From contig JBFMFR010000010.1 of the NCBI GenBank assembly GCA_040752025.1, positions 66,891 through 130,890 on the forward strand: a DNA stretch of 64,000 nt. The letters are read 5' to 3'. Source of the DNA: JBFMFR01 sp040752025. GTDB taxonomy: Bacteria; Chloroflexota; Anaerolineae; Anaerolineales; UBA4823. Position 1 is the stretch's first letter; each line of letters starts with the position of its first letter. This document shows positions 32,559 to 42,780 of the stretch, piece after piece. The notes beneath the pieces are model-generated. The model made no database searches. It saw only the letters and a program-made list of their open reading frames with translations, and had not been told where the DNA came from. The position numbers and the translations under genes are program-made.

Positions 32559-35500
32559 TCAACGCAAGAGTTGTTCGGCTTTGACGTAAGCCTCCAGAGC
32601 CGACTGGATCTGGTTAGTACGCAGGTAGGCGTCACCCAGAAACTGCCAGGCGTTCAAATTCTCCGGCGAGTGAGCCAGGACCTCCTGCAGGTCGCGGATG
32701 ATGGTCTCCAGGGAGCGGTTGGCGCGGATCAGGCTGGCGTAGGTTTGCAAGGCCTGATCCAGGTCGCCGGCGCTTAAGGCCTGGTGGGCGCTGGTAATCT
32801 CGGGCGAGGTGCCATCCTCCTCGGGGAGTTGTAAGCTGTACGTCTCAACGACAGGCTCAGGCGATTCCTCCGGCAACTCAATGAAGATCCATTCCTGGAT
32901 GCCGCGCAGAGTACTTCTGCTGAAATCGGGCACTTGCAGCAGATCTTCGACTTGCTTGAAGGGGCCGTATTGGTCCCGGTAGGCGATGATCTGCTGGGCC
33001 ATGATGAAGCCGACGCCTGGCAACCGTTCCAGTTCGACCAGGGAGGCGCGGTTCAGTTCCACTGGGCTGAGCGGATGGATCGGTGGAGGCGTCCATTCGA
33101 GTTCTTCCGGCGCTTCGGTAACTTCACCCTCCAACCAGGAGGGCAGCTCAGGCAGTTCTTCCTCAGCCGCCAGGGGCTCTACAGGCGGGGCCTCTTCAAT
33201 CGCGGGCCCGGTAACTTCTGCCGCGGGCGCGGGTTCAAGCGGAGCTTCCTGAATTTCGGGTTGAGGCTCTTCGGGGGCAGGCTCCACGGCCTCTGGCTGT
33301 GGCGGGAGTTCTTCTGACGGCGCCGGCGGAATTTCTTCCGCGACCGGCTGTGGAGTTTCTTCCACTGCCCGGGCGGCCTCGGCTTGTTCCTTGACCCATT
33401 CCGGGGGCTGTTCGATGCGCTCTTCGGGTCTCAGCAGCAAGGCTTCATCGGCGCCTTGCTTGACTGCCAGGCTTTCCAGCCAGGCGAAGGCTGCGTCCAC
33501 ATCTTCCGGAGCAGCTTCTTTCTCTGCAGCGGGGAGCTTCTCTTCAGCAGGCGGGGGTGCAGGCACTTCTTCCGGAGCGGGCTCTGTTTCGGCAGGTGGC
33601 GCTTTTTCCTCCGGAGAAAGGCGCTGCGCAGCCCGGCGGGCGATCGATATTGGGAAGACCGGTTTCTTGAATGGCAGCGGCGAAAGTGGAGCGGTCTCGG
33701 GCAGTTTTTCTTCCGCTGCGGGTTTTTCTTCTTCCTGTGCAGGTTTCGGTTCAGGGGCGACAGCCTTGACTGGCTGGGTATCCTCAACGGCTGCCGGTTC
33801 AGGTTCCGGCGGAGCGGCTGGCGGTTCTTCGGCTTCAACGATGGGTTCTTCTTCCGCCAGCCAGGCAGGTAGCTCCTCGGAAGGCTCAACCTCAGCAGTG
33901 GGTTCAACGGCTTCGGCCTCGGCTTCTGCGGCGGGTTCTTCTTCCACCAGCCAGGCAGGCAGTTCTTCGGATGGCTCAGCTTCGGCTACTGGCTCAACGG
34001 CCTCAGCCTCGACAGGGGGTTCTTCCGCAGGTGGTTCATGTTCGGCAGCTTCGGCTTGCGCCTTGACCCATTCGGGGGCCTGTTCCAGGCGCTCTTCAGG
34101 CTTGAGCAGCAGAGCTTCGTCGGCGCCTTGCTTGACCGCCAGGCTTTCCAGCCAGGCGAAGGCCGCATCGACATCGTCGAGGGCGGGGGCTTCGGCTGCC
34201 ACGGGCTCTTCTGCTGGCAGGGCTGCGGGCTCTGCGGCAGGCTCAACTTCGGCCTCGGGTTCAACAGCTTCAGCTTCAGCAGTGGGCTCTTCTTCCACCA
34301 GCCAGGCAGGCAGTTCTTCAGAAGGCTCGATCTCAGCCGTGGGCTCGACGGCCTCGGTCTCAGCTTCAACGATGGGCTCTTCTTCCACCAGCCCTACAGG
34401 AAGTTCTTCAGAAGGCTCGCCTTCGACCTCGGGTTCAGCAGCTTGGGCTTCGACAGGGGGTTCTTCCACGGGCGGTTCATGCTCAGCAGCTTCAGCCTTA
34501 ACCCATTCGGGGGCCTGTTCCAGGCGCTCTTCGGGTTTCAGCAGCAAGGCTTCGTCTGCGCCTTGCTTGACCGCCAGGCTCTCCAGCCAGGCGAAGGCCG
34601 CGTCGACATCGTCGAGGGCGGGGGCTTCGGCCGCTACGGGTTCTTCCATTGGCGAGGCTGGGGGCTCTGTGACGGGCTCAACTTCGGCGGCTTCGACCTC
34701 GGGTTCAACAGCTTCGGCTTCAGCCACAGGTTCTTCTTCCACCAGCCAGGCGGGCAGTTCTTCGGACGGCTCGACCTCGGCAGTGGGCTCAATGGCTTCG
34801 GCCTCAGCCACAGGTTCTTCTTCCATCAGCCAGGCGGGCGGTTCTTCGGACGGCTCGACCTCGGCGGTGGGCTCAATGGCTTCAGCTTCCGCAGCGGGTT
34901 CTTCTTCCACCAGCCAGGCGGGCATTTCTTCGGATGGCTTGACCTCGGCAGTGGGTTCAACGGCCTCGGCTTCAGCAATAGGTTCTTCTTCCATCAGCCA
35001 GGCAGGCAGTTCTTCGGACGGCTCGACCTCGACGGTGGGCTCAATGGCTTCAGCTTCTGCAGCGGGTTCTTCTTCCATCAGCCAGGCGGGCAGTTCTTCG
35101 GAAGGCTCCATCTCGGCAGTGGACTCAACGGCCTCGGCTTCAGCAATAGGTTCTTCTTCCATCAGCCAGGCAGGCAGTTCTTCGGACGGCTCGACCTCGG
35201 CGGTGAGCTCAATGGCTTCGGCTTCCGCAGCGGGTTCTTCTTCCATCAGCCAGGCGGGCATTTCTTCGGATGGCTCGACCTCGGCAGTAGGTTCAGCAGC
35301 TTCAGCTTCCGCCGCGGGTTCTTCTTCCCTCAGCCAGGCGGGCAGTCCTTCGGAAGGCTCACCCTCAGCAGTGGGCTCAACAGCTTCGGCCGTGGTTTCT
35401 TCACCCATCAGCCAGTCGGGTAATTCTTGCGCGGCTTCGGCCGCAGTTTCTTCTTCCGCCAACCAGGCGGGCAGTCCTTCGGAAGGCTCAACCTTGGCAA

Positions 35501-38002
35501 TGGGTTCAGCGGCTTCGACCGCGGTTTTTTCACCCATCNNNNNNNNNNNNNNNNNNNNNNNNNNNNNNNNNNNNNNNNNNNNNNNNNNNNNNNNNNNNNN
35601 NNNNNNNNNNNNNNNNNNNNNNNNNNNNNNNNNNNNNNCGCCAACCAGGCGGGCAGTCCTTCGGAAGGCTCAACCTTGGCAATGGGTTCAGCGGCTTCGA
35701 CCGCGGTTTTTTCACCCATCAACCAGTCGGGTAATTCTTGCGCGGCTTCAGCCGCAGGTTCTTCTTCTACCAACCAGGCAGGCAGCTCTTCAGACGGCTC
35801 GATCTCGGCAGCGGGCTCAACGGTTTCAGCCTCGGCTTTCGCCGCAGGTTCTTCTTCCATCAGCCAGGCGGGCAGTCCTTCGGAAGGCTCACCCTCAGCA
35901 GTGGGCTCAGCAGCTTCGGCCGTGGTTTCTTCACCCATCAACCAGTCGGGTAATTCTTGCGCGGCTTCGGCCGCAGTTTCTTCTTCCGCCAACCAGGCGG
36001 GCAGTCCTTCGGAAGGCTCAACCTTGGCAATGGGTTCAGCGGCTTCGACCGCGGTTTTTTCACCCATCAACCAGTCGGGTAATTCTTGCGCGGCTTCAGC
36101 CGCAGGTTCTTCTACCAACCAGGCAGGCAGCTCTTCAGACGGCTCGATCTCGGCAGCGGGCTCAACGGTTTCAGCCTCAGCTTTCGCAGCGGGTTCTTCT
36201 TCCATCAACCAGGCGGGCAATCCTTCGGGAGGCTCACCCTCAGCAGCGGGCTCAGCAGCTTCGGCCGTGGTTTCTTCACCCATCAGCCAGTCGGGTAATT
36301 CTTGCGCGGCTTCGGCCGCAGGTTCTTCTACCAACCAGGCAGGCATCTCTTCGGACGGCTCGACCTCGGCGGCGGGTTCAGCAGCTTCAACCGCAGGTTC
36401 TGCGCCTGTCAACCAATCGGGTAGTTCCTGTGCAGCCTCGGCAGTGGGCTCAGCGGCTTCAGTTGTTGGTTCTTCCCCCATCAACCAATCGGGCAGCTCC
36501 GAAACCGTATCTTCTGTTTGTTCTCCTGCCAGCCAATCTGGCAGTTCATCGGCTGCTTGATTGTCCGGTGAGGCCGCACCCGTTAACCAATCTGGGATTT
36601 CTCCGGGGGCGCCTGAGGCGGGTTGTTCGGCCGCAGGCGTGCCTGAAGCCTGTTCGCTTTGTAGCCAATCTGGGATTTCTTGGCCTGCCAAGCCGGCAGC
36701 AGCCGAGGCAGCGTCCTCGGGCAGGATTTTGTCTAGCCAGGGAGCAACATCTTCTTCGCCGCCTGAGTCATCTGATTCCTGCTGATCTGTGGGTGGTTTC
36801 TCGGAGGGGGCCATGGCGCGCAGCCATTCCGGGATTTCGGCCTGAGCCAGTTGATCCTCCTGGGGAGGAAGCTCGGCCTCATCAAAGTGGAAACTGGCTT
36901 CCTGCGCCTCTCCTTCTTCTGTGCCTGACTCCCAGCCAGCGCTCTTCATCCAGTCTGGGATTTGATCTTCCGCAGTTCCTGAGGCAGGGGACTCCGATGT
37001 GAGGCCGCTCATGAAATCGGGCGAGGCTTCTTCTTCATCTGCGTCAAAGCTAAATGCGGCAGTAGCTGGTGCTTGCAGGGCGGGGGTGCCTTTTCCAGTC
37101 TGCGTTTCCCTGGGCAGACCGGTCAGCCACTCGGGCAGGGCTTCTTTCTTATCGGCCGAATCATCCAGGTCAATGCCCAATGATGCCGCCCAGGTGGGTT
37201 GACCGCTCATTCCTGGAGCTGCCTGTCCAGGTTTCCAGGATAGTTTTTCGATGCTGAGTGCCTGGTCTGGAACCCGATCAGGGGACAGCATGCTAGCGGA
37301 AACTTGTGTATAGTAGGGTTCCAGTACATTGAGGCGCTGTCGGTATGCCTGGGCCTCGGGCTCACGGTCGGTGCCAACCAGGATTTCAGCCATGATGCGG
37401 TTGGCTTCCATGCAGTTCGGTAGTTTACGGAGTACGTTGCCGGCTGCCTGCGCTGCTTCGACGCGCTGGCCGGCTTTGGCGTACACGCTGGCAAGCAGAA
37501 CCAGCAAGTCCAGGCGGTTCTTGTCCTCGGCCAGGGCGGCGCGTATTTCAGCAATCGCCTGGGTGTACAGGTCGCCGTTGTGATACATGCGCGCCAGGGC
37601 GCCACGTGTCAGGCGAATCTTAGGCGGTTCTACGCTGTCACGACGGCCGTACAGGCGGCGGAGCTCATCCTGGATGGCGCCGTTGGAAGGTTGAACTTCG
37701 AAGGCGCGTTCCATGTGCCAGATCGACTCGTCGAGATTGCCCTCATCTTCGCGGATGATGCTCATGCCTACATGAGACACAAAATCCTCAGGCAGCGATG
37801 AAAGCACGCGCTGGAAGATGTCAGCCGCGTCGCCGTAACGCTGACTTTCCAAGAGAGCTTTGCCCAGCAAGCGATAGACATCTATGTATCGAGGGTAGGA
37901 TTGCAAGATGTATCGGCAGTGAGCCATCGCTTCTTCGGTACGCCCGCTTTCGACCTGCCTCTCGATGTCCTGGATATATGATCTTAAGGATATCTTTGCC
38001 AT
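32559..38002 (-). CDS. Long TPR / Pro-x-Trp-Leu repeat / helix-hairpin-helix protein, interrupted by an assembly gap
   Basis: The N-terminus (ATG 38002) holds tetratricopeptide-like helices for ~260 residues (MAHCRYILQSYPRYIDVYRLLGKAL and similar). A very long acidic Glu/Ala/Pro-rich middle follows, with more than 30 copies of a motif like LPxWLxxEEP spaced about 25-30 residues apart. Three copies of a longer module (AFAWLESLAVKQGADEALLL then PEER.EQ.PEWVK) lie at about 33390-33510, 34055-34175 and 34495-34615. The C-terminus has a ComEA-like helix-hairpin-helix (VELNRASLVELERLPGVG, then AQQIIAYRDQYGPF) and a last TPR pair. A run of 100 N (35539-35638) lies inside near-identical ~350-bp repeats, so true length and frame across it are unknown; the flanking parts are in different frames only because the gap size is arbitrary. 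The function may be scaffolding. Confidence 0.85.
35539..35638. other. Assembly gap (100 N)
   Basis: Exactly 100 undetermined bases act as a scaffold placeholder. The left flank and the sequence ending at 35720 share the same ~28-bp end (GCGGTTTTTTCACCCATC core), which shows that assembly broke inside a tandem repeat. Confidence 0.98.
35639..36330. repeat. Tandem ~350-bp higher-order repeats in the TPR/PxWL gene
   Basis: Unit 35639-~35988 is nearly identical to ~35989-36330, with short 6-bp indels (TTCTTC) and scattered substitutions. A third unit begins about 35450 and is cut by the gap. Each encodes about 115 residues with four PxWL motifs. Confidence 0.85.
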
Positions 38003-38417
38003 AGTCCGTGCTCCCTACCCTAATAGTATGCCCTATTCTTCTCAAAGTTGCAAGTGATTTTTAGGTTTTCTTTGCAATTCCCATGCCGGTTTTGGCAGGT
38101 GTTTCGATTACCAGACATGTACTCTATGGTCGCGTCTTTATTCATTTAATCATTGAACGCTACCAACCGTGTTATAATTTCCCCCCGTAATTCAGATAGT
38201 CATCCTGAAATTGGCGGCATTCAAAGTGTGTTCATCGAAATTCAATCCCCTAAAGCGGTTCTTCAATACGAAGCCAGTGGGAATCACCTCGCAGGGAATC
38301 ATCTGATTGAGGAGGGAGTGTTACGCCTTAACAATTGAACTATATAAAACGAAGAGATTGCTTCACCCGATCAATGAATCTATATAAAACTTTTTGGACA
38401 ATCAAGGAGAATAAGCG
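38003..38417. other. 415-bp intergenic region upstream of the pyrophosphatase gene
   Basis: The region has no convincing gene; the 61-residue ORF at 38153-38338 lacks a ribosome site and recognisable features. It contains TATAAT at 38173-38178 as a possible -10 box about 240 nt before the ATG. An 11-bp direct repeat (CTATATAAAAC at 38340-38350 and 38380-38390) is of unknown role. AAGGAG precedes the ATG. It serves as the divergent promoter region for the TPR gene (minus) and the pyrophosphatase gene (plus). Confidence 0.5.
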
Positions 38418-40736
38418 ATGGATATTTTAGGACTTGCCCGACATGGCTTGAACGCATTCGAGCAAATCATGGTAGTCGGTGTGATTATCACTGCCTTCAT
38501 CAGTCTGATTTACGCCTGGCTGCTGCGCGGAATCGTGATGAAGAAGGATAAAGGCACTCCAGAAATGCAAAAGGTGTGGAACGCGATCCGCATCGGCGCT
38601 GACAGCTACCTGAGACGCCAGTTGAAGACGATTATGCCAGTAATCTTGGTGTTGACAGCTGTCTTGTTCTTGAGCGTTTACGTGGTGCCGCCCACGCCTG
38701 AAGCCGTCGAGGAATTTCCTGAGAACACTACTTTGATCGTCGCGATTGGGCGTACGCTGGCGTTTATTGCCGGGGCAACCTTCTCGCTGTTGGTAGGCCA
38801 ATTGGGCATGCGTATGGCGATTCAGGCAAATGTACGCGCCGCCGCCGCCTCACGTCGTGGTTTCAATGAGGCTTTGTCGATTGCTTATTATGCCGGCACA
38901 GTGACCGGCATGTTGACAGATGGCCTGGGCCTGTTGGGCGGAACAACAATCTTTATTATCTATGGCCGAGCTGCTCCAGATGCTTTATTAGGTTTTGGTT
39001 TTGGCGGTACGCTGCTGGCTTTGTTTATGCGCGTGGGCGGGGGTATTTTTACCAAAGCAGCCGATGTGGGCGCGGACCTGGTCGGCAAGGTGGAGAAGGA
39101 TATCCCCGAGGATGACCCACGCAACGCGGCTGTGGTGGCTGACCTGGTGGGCGACAACGTGGGCGACTGCGCCGGCATGGCTGCCGATATCTTCGAAAGC
39201 TACGAAGTGACGATTGTTTCGGCGCTGCTTTTGGGTATTGCCCTGGTGGCCTTCGATCCTGCACACAGCCTCAAGTGGATCGTCTATCCTTTGATTATCC
39301 GCGGTATTGGCGTGATCAGCTCTATCCTGGGCACTTTTACCGTGCCGATCTGGGAGCGCTTCCCGATCAAGTTCTTGCGGGCCCACGATGCTGAAGAATC
39401 GATGTTCCGTTCCTACGAAGTCTCCAGTGTAAACACGATCCTGTTTTCGTTCCTGGTGGCGATCTTCTATGCCCAGGACTGGCGCCTGGCGATGTTGACC
39501 TCGATTGGTGTTGGTCTGGCGGTGGCTTTCAACCCGCTGACCTCTTACTTCACTTCTACCAAACGCCCGCCCGTGCGTGAAATCGTGGAATCAATGAAGA
39601 CGGGCCCTGCTACCACCATCCTGTCTGGTTTGTCAGTGGGGATGGAATCGAGTGTTTGGGCCCTAGTGGTGATTGCGATTTCGTTTGTATTCTGCTTGAT
39701 GTTGTACGGAGCCGATGGCACGCTGTATGTATTGTACGCTGTGGCCATGGTGGGCATTGGTATGCTCAGCCACACGGGGAACAATGTGGCGATGGACTCG
39801 TACGGGCCGATCTCGGATAACGCCAATGGTATTGGTGAGATGGCCTGGCATGGCATGGAGGATGAAAACACGCTCAAGGCCCGCCAGATTATGGCCGACC
39901 TGGATGCAGTTGGAAATACCACTAAGGCGATTACCAAGGGTGTGGCGATTGCCTCGGCGGTGATCGCGGCCGTGAGCCTATTCGCATCATATATAACTGA
40001 CGTTGGGCGCGTGCAGGTATCTTTGGGCATGCCTGTATTGGAATCGATCCGAGTATCTGAGACCAATGTATTTATCGGCTTACTCCTGGGTGGGGCGCTG
40101 CCCTGGTTGTTTAGTTCGTTATCTATCCGGGCAGTCAGCCGTGCAGCCAGCGAAATCGTACTCGAAGTACGCCGCCAGTTCCGCATCCCGGGCTTGATGG
40201 AAGGCAAAGTGCTGCCGGACTATGCGCGTGTAGTGGGTATTTCAACCGCTTCCGCGCAGAAAGAGCTGATCCCGCTGGCGGTGATCTCCGTATTGATGCC
40301 CCTGATCATCGGTTTGATCCTGGGCGTCGAGGCGCTGGGCGGCTTTTTGGCGGGTGTGATTTTGAGCGGACAGCTCCTGGCGGTGTTTATGTCCAACAGC
40401 GGCGGCGCCTGGGATAATGCCAAGAAGGCGATCGAGGATGAGCCGCGTGACCTGGAGAACAACACTGGTAAAGGCTCTGAACGCCATAAGGCAGGCGTGG
40501 TGGGCGATACGGTTGGCGACCCGCTCAAGGATACCGCTGGCCCGGCTTTGAACCCAATGATCAAAGTGGTCAACATGGTTTCGCTGTTGGCTGCGCCGAT
40601 CATGGTCAAATATACCGACCTGGGTTGGGTAGGTTGGACTGTGGTCGTGTTGTTGGCGGCTGGGGTGACCTGGGGTATTCTGCAGAGCAAGCGATCTGCT
40701 CCTAAACTCAGTGCTCCCGTTGATTCTGGGGATTAA
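38418..40736 (+). CDS. hppA: Membrane-bound proton-translocating pyrophosphatase, K+-independent type
   Basis: This 772-residue polytopic enzyme (about 16 helices) hydrolyses pyrophosphate and pumps H+. It has the active-site DVGADLVGKVE, DDPRNAAVVADLVGDNVGDCAGM, the second pyrophosphate site DNANGIGEMAW, and C-terminal GDTVGDPLKDTAGPALN. In GNTTKAITKG, Lys sits at residue 503 where K+-dependent enzymes have Ala, which marks the K+-independent group. The length is normal. It is preceded by AAGGAG and followed by a 13-bp hairpin. Confidence 0.96.
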   Translation: MDILGLARHGLNAFEQIMVVGVIITAFISLIYAWLLRGIVMKKDKGTPEMQKVWNAIRIGADSYLRRQLKTIMPVILVLTAVLFLSVYVVPPTPEAVEEFPENTTLIVAIGRTLAFIAGATFSLLVGQLGMRMAIQANVRAAAASRRGFNEALSIAYYAGTVTGMLTDGLGLLGGTTIFIIYGRAAPDALLGFGFGGTLLALFMRVGGGIFTKAADVGADLVGKVEKDIPEDDPRNAAVVADLVGDNVGDCAGMAADIFESYEVTIVSALLLGIALVAFDPAHSLKWIVYPLIIRGIGVISSILGTFTVPIWERFPIKFLRAHDAEESMFRSYEVSSVNTILFSFLVAIFYAQDWRLAMLTSIGVGLAVAFNPLTSYFTSTKRPPVREIVESMKTGPATTILSGLSVGMESSVWALVVIAISFVFCLMLYGADGTLYVLYAVAMVGIGMLSHTGNNVAMDSYGPISDNANGIGEMAWHGMEDENTLKARQIMADLDAVGNTTKAITKGVAIASAVIAAVSLFASYITDVGRVQVSLGMPVLESIRVSETNVFIGLLLGGALPWLFSSLSIRAVSRAASEIVLEVRRQFRIPGLMEGKVLPDYARVVGISTASAQKELIPLAVISVLMPLIIGLILGVEALGGFLAGVILSGQLLAVFMSNSGGAWDNAKKAIEDEPRDLENNTGKGSERHKAGVVGDTVGDPLKDTAGPALNPMIKVVNMVSLLAAPIMVKYTDLGWVGWTVVVLLAAGVTWGILQSKRSAPKLSAPVDSGD

Positions 40737-40751
40737 TTTACTTCGATAACA

Positions 40752-40785
40752 CATTGGCCTGGGCTATCCTTGGCCCAGGCCAATG
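40752..40785 (+). terminator. Hairpin terminator after hppA
   Basis: CATTGGCCTGGGC (40752-40764) and GCCCAGGCCAATG (40773-40785) are perfect 13-bp arms with an 8-nt loop. No T-run follows. Confidence 0.7.
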
Positions 40786-40845
40786 CACTGCTCTGTTTGC
40801 AGGGAGGATTTAAGATTAGCATTTAATTAGAACTTGTAAACCTAC

Positions 40846-40875
40846 TTGACTTTGCCAGATTACTTAATGTATAAC
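40846..40875 (+). promoter_or_regulatory. Promoter upstream of the ABC operon
   Basis: TTGACT (40846-40851) and TATAAC (40870-40875) are separated by 18 nt. Transcription from here would run through the hairpin at ~40945-40985 and then into the operon at 41025. Confidence 0.6.
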
Positions 40876-40944
40876 CTTACTCGGGTATAGTGATTACCCT
40901 GAATCAAGTAATGTATAGCGAGTAGTTTATTGTATCGATTGTCA

Positions 40945-40990
40945 GACACCAGCACTGCCGCCGTTGACGGCTGCCGTGCTTTTTGTTGTC
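40945..40990 (+). terminator. Hairpin with T-run in the leader of the ABC operon (attenuator or small-RNA terminator)
   Basis: AGCACTGCCGCCGT pairs imperfectly with ACGGCTGCCGTGCT around a short loop and is followed by TTTTTG. Outer bases CAGACA / TTGTCTG extend the stem. It lies between the promoter and the first ABC gene. Confidence 0.6.
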
Positions 40991-41024
40991 TGAAGCATAG
41001 TTTAGTAGATATAGGAGTGAATTC

Positions 41025-42017
41025 ATGATCCGAGTTGAAGGTTTGACAAAGGATTATGGCCCACGACGCGCCATCGATAATCTATCCTTTGACGCGCAGC
41101 AAGGGGAGATTTTAGGTTTCCTCGGGCCGAACGGGGCTGGGAAGACGACCACCATGCGTATATTGACTGGCTTTATGCCTCCCACGGCTGGCAAGGCAGA
41201 AGTAGCTGGTTTTGATGTGGTCGACCAGTCGCTGGAAGTGCGCCGCCGGGTTGGGTATATGCCCGAGACAGTCCCTCTGTATCCCGATATGACCGTCTTC
41301 GATTACTTGAAGTTCATGGCCGATTTACGTCGTGTACCGGAGGCAGAGGATCGCGTTGACGATGTGCTGGAGATGCTGCACCTGGAAGACCGCGCCGAAG
41401 GCTATATCAGCAACCTGTCCAAGGGCATGCGCCAGAGAGTTGGCCTGGCCCAGGCGGTTCTGCACAGCCCTGATGTCTTAATCCTGGATGAGCCAACTAT
41501 TGGTTTGGACCCGGTCCAGATCATTGAGGTGCGTAAGTTGATTCAGGAACTGGGTCGCCAGCATACCGTGTTGCTCTCCACTCACATCCTTTCGGAAGCA
41601 CAGCAAGTGTGCAATCGCGTGTTGATTATCAACCGCGGGCGGATTGTGGCCGAGGATACCCCGGAGCGCTTGCAGTCTCACCTGGCGGGGGCGCAGCGGA
41701 TCGTGCTGCAGGTGGGTGGCGATACCGATGGCCTGGAAAGCCTGGTAACTCAGGTCGAGGGTGTGGCGCAGTTGCTGGTGGCTGAGGCCGGGCGGGTGGA
41801 AATCGAGACACAGCCAGGCCTGGACCCACGTCCTAAAGTGGCGCGGGCCCTGGTGAACGCTGGCTACGAATTGCTCGAAATGCGCTCGGTGGGGATGAGC
41901 CTGGAGGATATTTTCTTGCAGCTCACTCGCGACGAGCCGAAACCGCCTGAGATGGCTGAAATGGCTGATGATGAGATATACCTGGAAGCGCTTTCCGATG
42001 AGGAAGAAGCGCAGTAA
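41025..42017 (+). CDS. ABC transporter ATP-binding protein (GldA-like)
   Basis: This 330-residue ATPase has Walker A GPNGAGKTTTM, signature LSKGMRQRVGLAQAV, Walker B VLILDEPTIGLDP and the H-loop STHIL. A C-terminal ~110-residue accessory domain follows (VLQVGGDTDGLESLVTQVEGV...LEDIFLQLT), as in the ABC-2 export subfamily. It should power the permease encoded next. The start is ATG 41025 with ATAGGAG upstream. It is first in a four-gene operon. Confidence 0.95.
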   Translation: MIRVEGLTKDYGPRRAIDNLSFDAQQGEILGFLGPNGAGKTTTMRILTGFMPPTAGKAEVAGFDVVDQSLEVRRRVGYMPETVPLYPDMTVFDYLKFMADLRRVPEAEDRVDDVLEMLHLEDRAEGYISNLSKGMRQRVGLAQAVLHSPDVLILDEPTIGLDPVQIIEVRKLIQELGRQHTVLLSTHILSEAQQVCNRVLIINRGRIVAEDTPERLQSHLAGAQRIVLQVGGDTDGLESLVTQVEGVAQLLVAEAGRVEIETQPGLDPRPKVARALVNAGYELLEMRSVGMSLEDIFLQLTRDEPKPPEMAEMADDEIYLEALSDEEEAQ

Positions 42018-42033
42018 TGGGAGGAGTGATCTT

Positions 42034-42780
42034 ATGCGAAACATTTGGGTGATTGCAAAGCGAGAGTTCAAACTATATCTCTCGAGTCCGGTGGCTTACG
42101 TGGTCACCTTCGTAATCCTGCTGATTTTGGGAATTTTCTTCTTCCTGAACGTGCAGGTGGCTTCCCAGCAGCAAGGTTTCGTGCCGGGCGCCGACTCTAC
42201 CCTGATCCCTCTGGCGACCATGCTGGTATTGCTTATGGCTGGGATCACGACGCGCCTGCTGGCAGAAGAACAACGCCTGGGCACCATCGAACTGCTGTTG
42301 ACTGCACCGGTGCGCGATTGGGAACTGGTGGTTGGTAAGTGGCTGGGGGCTTTCATGCTGATCCTGGTCATCATTGCCATTACGGCAATTTATCCAGCCC
42401 TTTTGCATTTTCAATTGGTTGACCCTGGAATCGATATGGGTCCGGTGATCAGCGGTTACCTGGGAATCGTACTGCTCAGCGCGGCTCTGGTGGGGATTGG
42501 CGTGGCGGTATCGGCCATGTTCAATAACCAGATCGCCGCGTTTCTGACGACGATGGGTGTGATGGTCTTCGTTTGGTGGATCATTGGACCGATTGCCCAG
42601 GTGGCGGGTCCGATGTCCAAGAACGCCAGCCTGTTGACTTACCTGGATTTCCAAGAGCACTTCATTAGTAATCTGGTGCGAGGGGTGCTCGATCTGAGCG
42701 ATATCGTTTATTTCCTGAGTGTTACCGTGCTGACTCTTTTCGTAGGCTCGGTGCTGGTAGAAACGCGGAGGTGGCGCTAA
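42034..42780 (+). CDS. ABC-2 type permease (GldF-like)
   Basis: This 248-residue protein has six hydrophobic segments; MRNIWVIAKREFKLYLSSPVAYV is a typical opening, then RLLAEEQRLGTIELLLTAPV, the conserved coupling region of this group. The start is ATG 42034 after GGAGGAG. Its stop overlaps the next ATG by one base (TAATG), which indicates coupling. Substrate is unknown; homologues are named after gliding motility but occur widely in non-gliders. Confidence 0.93.
   Translation: MRNIWVIAKREFKLYLSSPVAYVVTFVILLILGIFFFLNVQVASQQQGFVPGADSTLIPLATMLVLLMAGITTRLLAEEQRLGTIELLLTAPVRDWELVVGKWLGAFMLILVIIAITAIYPALLHFQLVDPGIDMGPVISGYLGIVLLSAALVGIGVAVSAMFNNQIAAFLTTMGVMVFVWWIIGPIAQVAGPMSKNASLLTYLDFQEHFISNLVRGVLDLSDIVYFLSVTVLTLFVGSVLVETRRWR

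Noticed and set aside
33391..37002. 1203-residue Ser/Ala-rich ORF on the plus strand
   Set aside because: It is the antisense of the Glu/Ala/Pro-rich repeat gene and spans the N gap. Repeat composition alone keeps it open; no ribosome site or family is seen.
32559..38002. Tandem repeats considered as a CRISPR-like array
   Set aside because: The repeats are in-frame coding units of varied length without unique spacers, and no cas genes are present.
38153..38338. 61-residue ORF upstream of the pyrophosphatase gene
   Set aside because: It has no ribosome site and no family likeness, and it lies within the promoter region.
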